12,851 bases of DNA from Desulfovibrionaceae bacterium UBA6814. GTDB taxonomy: Bacteria > Desulfobacterota > Desulfovibrionia > Desulfovibrionales > Desulfovibrionaceae. Positions 6,933 to 12,706 of this stretch are shown piece by piece; positions within the stretch are counted from its first letter, which is position 1; each line of letters starts with the position of its first letter. The DNA lies in contig DKEU01000150.1 of NCBI GenBank assembly GCA_002452635.1, forward strand, positions 3,053 to 15,903. Reading direction: 5' to 3'. Both the position numbers and the translations under genes were made by a program. The notes below the pieces were generated by a model. It saw only the letters and a program-made list of their open reading frames with translations, searched no databases and was not told where the DNA came from.

Positions 6933-7883
6933 TTGTCCCGCCTGGCCTTCATCCTGGCCGTGAGCTTCGGCTCCCTGGCCGCGGGCTACCTGCTGCGCAA
7001 CCTGGGCTGGGTGCGCGAGTCGCTCCTCATGCGCGCCTCGGGCTACGCCAAGATCGCGTGCCTGGTGTTCCTCCTGCCCATCCCGGTGCTCATCTCCTTC
7101 TGGAGGCTTGCGGGCGCGCCGCCCCAACTGGCCGTGTTCCCGCTCCTGGGGGTCCTGTCCATCGCCGTGGGCGCGGCCGGCTCCCTGGCCTGCATCCGGC
7201 TCTTCCGGCTGCCCCCGGCCCGGGCCGGGGCGCTCCTGTGCTGCGGCATGTTCAGCAACCTGGGGCTGTTCGGCTCCCTCATCTCCCTGGTGCTCTTCGG
7301 CGTGCCCGGCTACACCATGGCCCAGCTCTTCGCCATGTTCGAGGCGCTCATCTACTTCGGCGTCGGCTTCCCCCTGGCCCAGCAACTGGGGGCCGGCGCG
7401 CCGGGCCTGCGCCTGGACTGGCGCGCCCTGCGCCGCAACAAGCCGGCCTTCGCGCCCCTGGCCGCGGTGCTCCTGGGCGGGAGCCTGAACCTGGCCGGAG
7501 CGCCCTGCCCCGCCCTCCTGGACGGGGCCATCGGCTTCCTGGTGCCCTTCATCACCGGGACCCTGGGCCTGGCCATCGGGGTCACGGTGCGCCTGGCCCG
7601 GGTGCGCGACTACCTGCCCGAGGTGGGCATGGTCATGGCCGTGAAGTTCGCGCTCATACCGGCGGTGCTGTTGCCCCTGGGCCTCTTGCTGGGCCTGCAC
7701 CAGACCATGGACGGGACGCCGTTCAAGACGCTGGTGGTGCTCTCCTGCATGCCCTCGGCCTTTCTGGCCCTGGTCCCGCCGGTGCTCTACGGACTGGACC
7801 TGGACCTGGCCAACTCCGGCTGGCTGGCCTCCACCCTGGCCCTGCTGGCCATCCTCCCCCTGCTCTTCCTCCTGGTGGCCTAG
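6933..7883 (+). CDS. AEC (auxin efflux carrier) family transporter
   Basis: This is a membrane permease of about 316 residues with roughly ten hydrophobic segments spread along its length and short polar loops, the layout of AEC carriers (bacterial relatives include MdcF-type malonate carriers). Family-like features are paired hydrophobic helices with internal Pro/Gly (FLLPIPVLISFWRLAG near 47-62) and CGMFSNLGLFGSLISLVLFG in the first half, matched in the second half by ALIPAVLLPLGLLLG and the segment LVVLSCMPSAFLALVPPVLY. These proteins move organic anions, in either direction. The best start is TTG at 6933, 10 bases after AGAGG (6918-6922); GTG at 6960 would cut into the first helix. As last gene of the operon it may export an end product such as the hydroxy acid, or offer a second uptake route. 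The substrate is unknown. Confidence 0.83.
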   Translation: MSRLAFILAVSFGSLAAGYLLRNLGWVRESLLMRASGYAKIACLVFLLPIPVLISFWRLAGAPPQLAVFPLLGVLSIAVGAAGSLACIRLFRLPPARAGALLCCGMFSNLGLFGSLISLVLFGVPGYTMAQLFAMFEALIYFGVGFPLAQQLGAGAPGLRLDWRALRRNKPAFAPLAAVLLGGSLNLAGAPCPALLDGAIGFLVPFITGTLGLAIGVTVRLARVRDYLPEVGMVMAVKFALIPAVLLPLGLLLGLHQTMDGTPFKTLVVLSCMPSAFLALVPPVLYGLDLDLANSGWLASTLALLAILPLLFLLVA

Positions 7884-8066
7884 GGCCGGCCAGGCCTTGC
7901 CGCAGGCGCTGGCGCCCTGGTGGATCACAGAAAGCGGCTTCGGATTCCTCCGCAATGTCGCGAGGGATGAAGCGCCAGGTCGTTCCGGCCCTAACGGCCA
8001 CATCCCTGGGAGGCAGCCAGGCTTGGTGCGCTCTCGCCAACCGGACCGCCGCCATCGCCATGGAAA

Positions 8067-8082
8067 TTTTCAAATTTGAAAA
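8067..8082. promoter_or_regulatory. Perfect 16-bp palindrome, candidate operator
   Basis: TTTTCAAATTTGAAAA is a perfect palindrome in otherwise GC-rich DNA. Its centre lies about 250 bases upstream of the start predicted from the sigma-54 promoter. It could be a binding site for a dimeric regulator of this or another promoter; which one cannot be told. No regulator gene is in the window. Confidence 0.5.
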
Positions 8083-8107
8083 ACAAAAATAGTCCTTGTA
8101 TCATGGC

Positions 8108-8118
8108 TTGTTGAACAA
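8108..8118. promoter_or_regulatory. Short inverted repeat TTGTT-G-AACAA
   Basis: An 11-base perfect inverted repeat with a single central base lies 26 bases downstream of the 16-bp palindrome. It may be a half of a regulator-binding cluster. At this length in an A/T-rich block it may also be chance. Confidence 0.25.
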
Positions 8119-8186
8119 CACCGCCTGCGCCGCCTTCCGGAAAACCGGGGCATTTTCTCGCCATCTCCTGCGATGAATTACATTTT

Positions 8187-8201
8187 TGGAATTTTTTTCC
8201 A
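8187..8201. promoter_or_regulatory. Candidate enhancer-binding site TGGAA-N5-TTCCA
   Basis: TGGAA (8187-8191) and TTCCA (8197-8201) form an inverted repeat around five T. The centre is about 133 bases upstream of the predicted sigma-54 start, a usual place for the upstream activating sequence of an enhancer-binding protein. It does not match the NtrC consensus, so the cognate activator is unknown. Confidence 0.4.
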
Positions 8202-8300
8202 GAGCGAGCCGCCCTTCTCGTCCCGTCCCGCTCCTTCCTCCCAAAAATAGATTTTATATATTAGCCAGATATGCTGAGACTGGGACTCCATGGCCCTATT

Positions 8301-8316
8301 TGGACCGGTCTTTGCT
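8301..8316 (+). promoter_or_regulatory. Sigma-54 (RpoN) promoter
   Basis: TGGACCGGTCTTTGCT fits the sigma-54 consensus TGGCACG-N4-TTGCW at 10 of 12 defined positions. The -24 GG (8302-8303) and -12 GC (8314-8315) are exactly ten bases apart, and TTGC is intact. Transcription should begin near 8327, giving a leader of about 275 bases before the ureohydrolase gene. Sigma-54 promoters depend on an ATP-using activator bound upstream, which fits the inverted repeats found there. The match was made by eye; no transcription data support it. Confidence 0.72.
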
Positions 8317-8317
8317 A

Positions 8318-8332
8318 GCATGCGAAGCATGC
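8318..8332. repeat. GCATGC-GAA-GCATGC double palindrome at the predicted start site
   Basis: Two copies of the self-complementary GCATGC are separated by GAA, giving a 15-base inverted (and direct) repeat. It covers about -9 to +6 relative to the predicted sigma-54 start. It could be an operator blocking open-complex formation or a hairpin at the 5' end of the mRNA. Confidence 0.45.
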
Positions 8333-8602
8333 GTCTCCATTCCAAGAAATGCAACTTCATCATAGATGCCCAGCAGGTGTTCCCCATCTGCGGACCTCCC
8401 GCGCGCTAGCCACGCCTATCCGCTCCACGTAGCGGAAATATCGATACATATCCCCGGAGCAAGACCGGATGTCCTTGCACCACAATACGCGTGGATTCTT
8501 GACGCACCCCCGCTGATACATAACGGACTACGCCATGTTGCAGATGGATTGCCCATCCCATTCCGTCACTACAGACGCAACCAATCTTCATGTGGAGGAA
8601 CC
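8327..8602 (+). promoter_or_regulatory. Long structured 5' leader of the ureohydrolase operon
   Basis: This is the presumed untranslated leader. It holds a hairpin TCCGCT-N6-AGCGGA (8419-8436), a long-range perfect pairing CCATCTGC (8384-8391) with GCAGATGG (8540-8547), and a competing local hairpin GATGG-N5-CCATC (8543-8557) that uses the same bases. CCTCC (8395-8399) can pair with the Shine-Dalgarno GGAGG (8594-8598). The frame of the downstream gene is open back to 8366, but codon use there is unlike a gene of this genome. I do not recognise a known riboswitch class. Confidence 0.4.
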
Positions 8603-9757
8603 ATGACCTTCTACAAGCGGCACGCCCCCGGCTTCCGCGAACACGAACGCCCCCTGCCGGACTTCTCGCACCTCGAGGGCATGCTCGCCCGCGAGGCCGA
8701 GGCCGACATCCCGGCCACCAAATGGTGGGAAGAGGTGAAGCGGGGCAAGGAGCTGGGCCTGGAGCCCGCGGACTCCATCGAGGACAAGCGCATCTTCAGC
8801 ACGTTCCAGCGCGGGGAGCTGCCCCACTGGTCCGGCATCAACACCTTCCTCAAGACCCCCTACCTGGAGGACGTGCGCAAGGTGGGCGAGTACGACGTGG
8901 CCATCGTGGGCGCGCCCTTCGACATCGGCACCACCTACCGCTCGGGCACCCGCTTCGGCCCCCAGGCCCTGCGCCGCATCTCCTCGCTCTACACCACCTA
9001 CAACTACGAGATGGGCGTGGACCTGCGCGAGTCCCTGGCCATCTGCGACGTGGGCGACATCTTCTGCCCGGCCAACATCACCAAGGGCCACGACCAGATA
9101 GCCAAGGGCGTGGCCCACATCCTGAGCCAGGGCGCCATGCCCGTCATCCTGGGCGGGGACCACTCCATCGGCTACCCCTGCGCCCGCGGCGTGGCCGAGT
9201 GCATCGAGGGCAACGTGGGCATCATCCACCTGGACCGCCACGTGGACACCCAGGAAAAGGACATGGACGAGATCATGCACACCTGCCCCTGGTTCCACGC
9301 CACCAACCTGCCCAACTGCCCGCCCAGGAACCTGGTGCAGATCGGCATCGGCGGCTGGCAGGTGCCCCGGCCCGGGGTCAAGGCCGGCCGCGCCATGGAG
9401 TGCACGGTGCTCACCGTGCAGGACGTGGAGAGGCTGGGCATCGCCAAGACCGTGGAGATCGCCCTGGAGGTGGCCTGGAAGGGCGCCAGCGCGGTCTACC
9501 TCTCCTTCGACATCGACTCGGTGGACGCCGGGTTCGTGCCGGGCACCGGCTGGCCCGAGCCGGGCGGGCTCCTGCCCCGCGAGGCCCTGGCCATCCTGCG
9601 CGGGGTGGCCAACGAGGGCGTGGCCGCCCTGGAGGTGGTGGAGGTCTCCCCGCCCTACGACATCTCGGACATCACCGCCCTGCTCGGCGTGCGCGCCATC
9701 GTGGACGTGCTCGCCTCCATGGTGAAGCACGGCCGCATCGGCGGCCGGCTTACCTAG
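8603..9757 (+). CDS. Ureohydrolase (arginase/agmatinase superfamily), probable guanidine hydrolase-like
   Basis: This 384-residue cytoplasmic enzyme hydrolyses a guanidino group to urea at a two-metal site. All six metal ligands are present: His187 (GGDHS), Asp211, His213 and Asp215 (HLDRHVD), Asp303 and Asp305 (FDIDSVD). The fold core begins near residue 97 (VAIVGAPFDIGTTYRSGTRF); before it lies a roughly 95-residue extension that classical agmatinases (about 300-320 residues) lack. The alanine usual in HxDAHxD is Arg212, and the GTGTPEPGG loop of agmatinase reads GTGWPEPGG (314-322). Total length, extension and this tryptophan recall the nickel-dependent guanidine hydrolases (GdmH) described from cyanobacteria; I judge this from memory, not alignment. 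Guanidinobutyrase or agmatinase activity remains possible. GGAGG (8594-8598) places the ATG at 8603. It heads an operon with a chelatase-like protein and an ABC importer, behind a sigma-54 promoter. Confidence 0.9.
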   Translation: MTFYKRHAPGFREHERPLPDFSHLEGMLAREAEADIPATKWWEEVKRGKELGLEPADSIEDKRIFSTFQRGELPHWSGINTFLKTPYLEDVRKVGEYDVAIVGAPFDIGTTYRSGTRFGPQALRRISSLYTTYNYEMGVDLRESLAICDVGDIFCPANITKGHDQIAKGVAHILSQGAMPVILGGDHSIGYPCARGVAECIEGNVGIIHLDRHVDTQEKDMDEIMHTCPWFHATNLPNCPPRNLVQIGIGGWQVPRPGVKAGRAMECTVLTVQDVERLGIAKTVEIALEVAWKGASAVYLSFDIDSVDAGFVPGTGWPEPGGLLPREALAILRGVANEGVAALEVVEVSPPYDISDITALLGVRAIVDVLASMVKHGRIGGRLT

Positions 9758-9768
9758 CGGAGCGCGCC

Positions 9769-10659
9769 ATGCCGGAGTCCAACGCCGTCGCCCTGGTCCT
9801 GCTCACCGCCTCCCCGGGCGTGGCCGCCAGCCCCGAGGGCCGGGCCGTGGCCGCCGCCCTGGCCGAGGAGTGCCGCCAGGACCTGGGCCTGCGCCCGGAA
9901 GTCCGCTTCGCGCACCTGGACCGCCGGGGCGGCGGGGAGGACCTGGAGGCGGTGCTGCACGGCCTGTGCGAGGCCGGGCGCGCCACCGTGCTGGTCCTGC
10001 CCGGCGACACCGGCCTGGACATCTTCGCCCGGCGCATGACCGCGGACGCGGTGTCCGCGGTGCGGCGCAGCCGGCCCGGGGTCCACGTGTTCTACGACGA
10101 ACCCGCCTCGGACCATCCCCTGCTGCTCCAGGCCTGGGTGGACGCGGTGGTGCGCACCGCCGCCGGCCTGGGGCTTTCCGGCCCCAACCAGTTGGGCCTG
10201 CTCCTGGCGGCCTCGGGCGACACCGATCCCGAGACCCGGGCCGCGTCCTACAAGCTCATGCGCCTGCTCTGGGAGCACACCGGCGCGGCCCACGCCGAGG
10301 TGGCCTTCGTGCGCCACGACCGGCCGCTGCTGCCCGTGGCCCTGCCCGCCCTGGCCGCCCGGCCCCTGCGCTGGGTGGCGGTGGCCGAGTACCTGTGGCC
10401 CTGCGAGCATCTGGCCTTTGCCCGGACCGTGCTGGCGGACTTCGCCGCGGCCCGGGGCGAGGCCCCCTGGCCCCTGACCGGCCCCCTGGCCGCGCACCCC
10501 AACGTGGCGGCCTGGTTCAAGCTGCGGGCCACGGACCTGCTGTGGAGCCTGCGCCTGAAGACCCAGAAACCCGCGGTCAGGGTGGGCGGGACCGGCCTCA
10601 CGGTGACCGTCCGCCCGGCCCCGGCGACACGAACAACCTCTCTCCAGGACACACTGTAA
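9769..10659 (+). CDS. CbiX/SirB-like two-domain chelatase homologue with degenerate active site
   Basis: The 296-residue protein appears to be a tandem of two class II chelatase-like domains (about 6-130 and 143-250) related to CbiX, SirB and CfbA, which insert cobalt, iron or nickel into tetrapyrroles. The second half shows the clearest likeness: SGDTDPETRAASYKLMRLLWE (149 onward) parallels the SSDPxAN...LARLLWE region of CbiX relatives, and LAAHPNVA matches the later GPHP element. Catalytic positions are altered: the first-domain GHGS is TASPG (13-17), and the domain-one GxH histidine reads as Arg/Met. In domain two the FLxxGxH element becomes YLWPCEH, keeping His214 and gaining Cys212. The tail after 260 is unrelated. 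It starts 11 bases after the ureohydrolase gene (GGAG at 9759-9762) and precedes the ABC genes. No cobalamin or heme gene is nearby, so a metal-delivery or sensing role for the ureohydrolase is the attractive inference. Confidence 0.72.
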   Translation: MPESNAVALVLLTASPGVAASPEGRAVAAALAEECRQDLGLRPEVRFAHLDRRGGGEDLEAVLHGLCEAGRATVLVLPGDTGLDIFARRMTADAVSAVRRSRPGVHVFYDEPASDHPLLLQAWVDAVVRTAAGLGLSGPNQLGLLLAASGDTDPETRAASYKLMRLLWEHTGAAHAEVAFVRHDRPLLPVALPALAARPLRWVAVAEYLWPCEHLAFARTVLADFAAARGEAPWPLTGPLAAHPNVAAWFKLRATDLLWSLRLKTQKPAVRVGGTGLTVTVRPAPATRTTSLQDTL

Positions 10660-10674
10660 CCGAAGGAGCTCACC

Positions 10675-11664
10675 ATGCATCGAAGCCCGATCACCAAACT
10701 ACTGGTCGCTGCGGCGTTGACGTTCGGCCTGGTCCTGTCCCTCGGGACCGTGAACGCCCAGGCGAAAGCCCCGCTCAAGATCGCCTACTCCGACTGGCCC
10801 GGCTGGGTGGCCTGGGAGATCGGCATCCAGAAGGGCTGGTTCAAGGAAGCCGGCGTGGACGCGGAGTTCATCTGGTTCGAGTACGTGCCCTCCATGGACG
10901 CCTTTGCCGCGGGCAAGGTGGACGCGGTGACCATGACCAACGGCGACGCCCTGGTGGTGGGCTCGCAGGGCGCGCCCAGCGTGGGCATCGTGGTCAACGA
11001 CTACTCCAACGGCAACGACATGGTGGTGGCCAAGCCCGGCATCGACTCCATGGCCCAGCTCAAGGGCAAGAAGATCGGCGTGGAGGTCGGGTTCGTGGAC
11101 CACCTCCTGCTGCTCAACGCGCTCAAGTCCGCGGGGCTGACCGAGGCCGACGTGACCGTGGTCAACATGCCCACGGACCAGACGCCCCAGGCCCTGAGCA
11201 CCGGCGGCGTGGACGCCATCGCCGCCTGGCAGCCCAACTCCGGCCAGGCCCTCAAGTCCGTGCCCGGGTCCAAGCCGGTGTTCACCTCGGCCAACGTGCC
11301 CGGCATCATCTACGACCTGCTCTGCGTCAGCCCCAAGAGCCTGGCCGAGCGCCGCGCCGACTGGGCCAAGGTGGCCAAGGTCTGGTTCAGGATCGTGGAC
11401 TACATCAAGAACCCGGCCAACCGGAAGGACGTGCTGGCCATCATGGCCGCCCGGGTGGGCCTGACCCCCGAGGAGTACGCCCCGCTCATGAAGGGCACCT
11501 ACTTCCTGGACAAGAAGGAAGGGGCCAAGCACTTCGCCAAGGCCGACGGCCTGGGCTCCATCTCCGGCTCCAACAAGGTCGTGGACGTCTTCAACGTGGA
11601 CAACAAGGTCTACGCCAAGCCCATGGCCGCGGACGAGTACCTGGATTCCGGCTTCTACAAGTAG
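10675..11664 (+). CDS. ABC transporter substrate-binding protein (SsuA/TauA/NMT1-like)
   Basis: This 329-residue periplasmic protein has a Sec signal peptide (MHRSPITK, hydrophobic core, cleavage probably at NAQA-KA near 30) and no lipobox Cys. The mature start, KIAYSDWPGWVAWEIGIQKG followed by WFKEAGVDAEF, is the fold signature of the nitrate/sulfonate/taurine/thiamine-precursor binding group. The stretch EYVPSMDAFAAGKVDAVTMT and the DQTPQALSTGGVDAIAAWQP segment line the cleft between the two lobes. Acidic and tryptophan residues there would suit a cationic ligand such as guanidine, but the sequence alone cannot prove this. AAGGAG (10663-10668) is 6 bases before the ATG. It follows the chelatase-like gene by 15 bases and is separated from the permease by a strong hairpin, an arrangement that usually lets the binding protein be made in excess. 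Confidence 0.92.
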   Translation: MHRSPITKLLVAAALTFGLVLSLGTVNAQAKAPLKIAYSDWPGWVAWEIGIQKGWFKEAGVDAEFIWFEYVPSMDAFAAGKVDAVTMTNGDALVVGSQGAPSVGIVVNDYSNGNDMVVAKPGIDSMAQLKGKKIGVEVGFVDHLLLLNALKSAGLTEADVTVVNMPTDQTPQALSTGGVDAIAAWQPNSGQALKSVPGSKPVFTSANVPGIIYDLLCVSPKSLAERRADWAKVAKVWFRIVDYIKNPANRKDVLAIMAARVGLTPEEYAPLMKGTYFLDKKEGAKHFAKADGLGSISGSNKVVDVFNVDNKVYAKPMAADEYLDSGFYK

Positions 11665-11671
11665 GCCGCGC

Positions 11672-11699
11672 CGGGCGGCCGGCCCCGGCCGGCCGCCCG
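11672..11699 (+). other. Very stable intercistronic hairpin between binding protein and permease
   Basis: CGGGCGGCCGGCC (11672-11684) and GGCCGGCCGCCCG (11687-11699) are perfectly complementary: a stem of 12-13 G/C pairs with a tight loop, beginning 7 bases after the stop. A/T-poor sequence follows (no T-run), so most transcripts should read through. By analogy with malE-malF, it probably protects the upstream message from 3' exonucleases, raising binding protein over permease. Confidence 0.7.
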
Positions 11700-11728
11700 C
11701 GGCCCAACCCTTTCGGCAAGGAGCAGCC

Positions 11729-12706
11729 GTGAGTATCGCCCCGTCCTGGCTCGCGGTCCGCAAGGACCTGCCCTCCCGGCGCAAGACCGTGCTGGCCGTG
11801 TTCTCCTTCCTGCTGCCCCTGGCCCTGTGGTCCCTGGTCAGCTACTGCCCCTATGTCTGGCACCCCCTGGTGGAGGTCACCGACCCCGGCGACACCTCGG
11901 TGGCCGGCACCTACGACTACCTCGCCCCAGGGCAGATGGTGGCCACGGAGGTGTTCAAGGCCCGCAACCAGGAACTGGCCGCGGCGGGCGCGGCCCTGGC
12001 CAAGGGGACCCCGGCCAACCCCATCTTCCTGCCCGCCCCGCACGAGGTGGCCCGCGCCTTCTACACCGCGTTCACCACCGCGCCCCAGCGCTCGGGCGAC
12101 ATGTGGCTGCACGAGAGCCTGTGGCACAGCTTCCAGGTCATCTTCTGGGGCTTCGTCTACGCCGCGATCCTGGGGGTGCCCCTGGGCATCCTCTGCGGCA
12201 CCTTCGATTTCTTCACCCGGCTCACCGAGCCCTTCGTGGACTTCATCCGCTACATGCCCGCGCCGGTGTTCGGGGCCCTGGCCGTGGCCATCCTGGGGCT
12301 CAAGGACGGGCCCAAGATCACGGTGATCTTCATCGGCACCTTCTTCCAGATGGTGCTCATCGTGGCCAACACCACGCGCATGCTGGACATCTCCCTGCTG
12401 GAGGCGGCCCAGACCCTGGGCGCGCGCGGCAGGCAGCTCGTCTTCAAGGTGGTCATCCCCGGCATCCTGCCCAAGCTCTACCTGGACATGCGGGTGCTCA
12501 TCGGCTGGGCCTGGACCTACCTGGTGGTGGCCGAGCTGGTGGCCGCCAACTCGGGCCTGGGGTACGCGATTCTCAAGGCGCAGCGCTACATGCACACCGA
12601 CAAGATCTTCGCCGGGATCCTGTTGATCGGCCTGATCGGCCTGCTCACCGACCAGGCCTTCCGCTGGCTGTCGCGCCGCGCCTTTCCCTGGAGGAAACAA
12701 GCATGA
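11729..12706 (+). CDS. ABC transporter permease (SsuC/TauC-like) with periplasmic insertion
   Basis: This is a 325-residue inner-membrane subunit of the importer served by the preceding binding protein. One helix near residues 19-40 is followed by a polar stretch of about 70 residues (42-115, with TDPGDTSVAGTYDYLAPGQM and an Ala-rich helix), which is not present at this size in SsuC or TauC (about 250-280 residues). The usual permease core follows, with the cytoplasmic EAA loop EAAQTLGARGRQLVFKVVIPG (Glu225 to the following Gly) that contacts the ATPase. The start is GTG at 11729, 5 bases after AAGGAG (11718-11723). The stop overlaps the ATPase ATG (ATGA), so the two are translationally coupled. 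The substrate follows the binding protein, possibly guanidine or another small nitrogen compound. Confidence 0.92.
   Translation: MSIAPSWLAVRKDLPSRRKTVLAVFSFLLPLALWSLVSYCPYVWHPLVEVTDPGDTSVAGTYDYLAPGQMVATEVFKARNQELAAAGAALAKGTPANPIFLPAPHEVARAFYTAFTTAPQRSGDMWLHESLWHSFQVIFWGFVYAAILGVPLGILCGTFDFFTRLTEPFVDFIRYMPAPVFGALAVAILGLKDGPKITVIFIGTFFQMVLIVANTTRMLDISLLEAAQTLGARGRQLVFKVVIPGILPKLYLDMRVLIGWAWTYLVVAELVAANSGLGYAILKAQRYMHTDKIFAGILLIGLIGLLTDQAFRWLSRRAFPWRKQA

Larger units (their letters stand above)
7884..8300. other. Intergenic region upstream of the sigma-54 promoter
   Basis: This is non-coding. The first 180 bases are GC-rich, show weak overlapping hairpins just after the AEC stop (for example AGGGC/GCCCT, 7882-7918) but no T-run, so I see no convincing intrinsic terminator. 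From about 8061 the sequence turns A/T-rich in blocks (8064-8090, 8175-8198, 8242-8263), unlike the flanking genes. The blocks hold the inverted repeats listed separately. The short open frames here have no coding bias, Shine-Dalgarno sequence or recognisable product. No tRNA or mobile-element end is seen. Confidence 0.6.

Noticed and set aside
7884..7920. Intrinsic terminator after the AEC gene
   Set aside because: Several short alternative stems compete and no T-run follows; support is too weak to annotate one.
7921..7936. Second sigma-54 promoter, TGG...GC spacing at 7921-7935
   Set aside because: GG-N10-GC spacing is met, but the TT before GC is AA and the -24 region lacks CACG.
8419..8436. 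Guanidine-II (mini-ykkC) riboswitch
   Set aside because: Only one hairpin with loop CCACGT is present; the class needs two tandem hairpins with ACGR loops. The guanidine-I and -III consensus blocks are also not seen.
8499..8524. Sigma-70 promoter from TTGACG
   Set aside because: No acceptable -10 hexamer lies 16-18 bases downstream; the best A/T hexamers are 12-14 bases away.
8366..8602. A 79-codon N-terminal extension of the ureohydrolase
   Set aside because: The frame is open, but codon use is not like a gene of this genome, and GGAGG precisely precedes the ATG at 8603.
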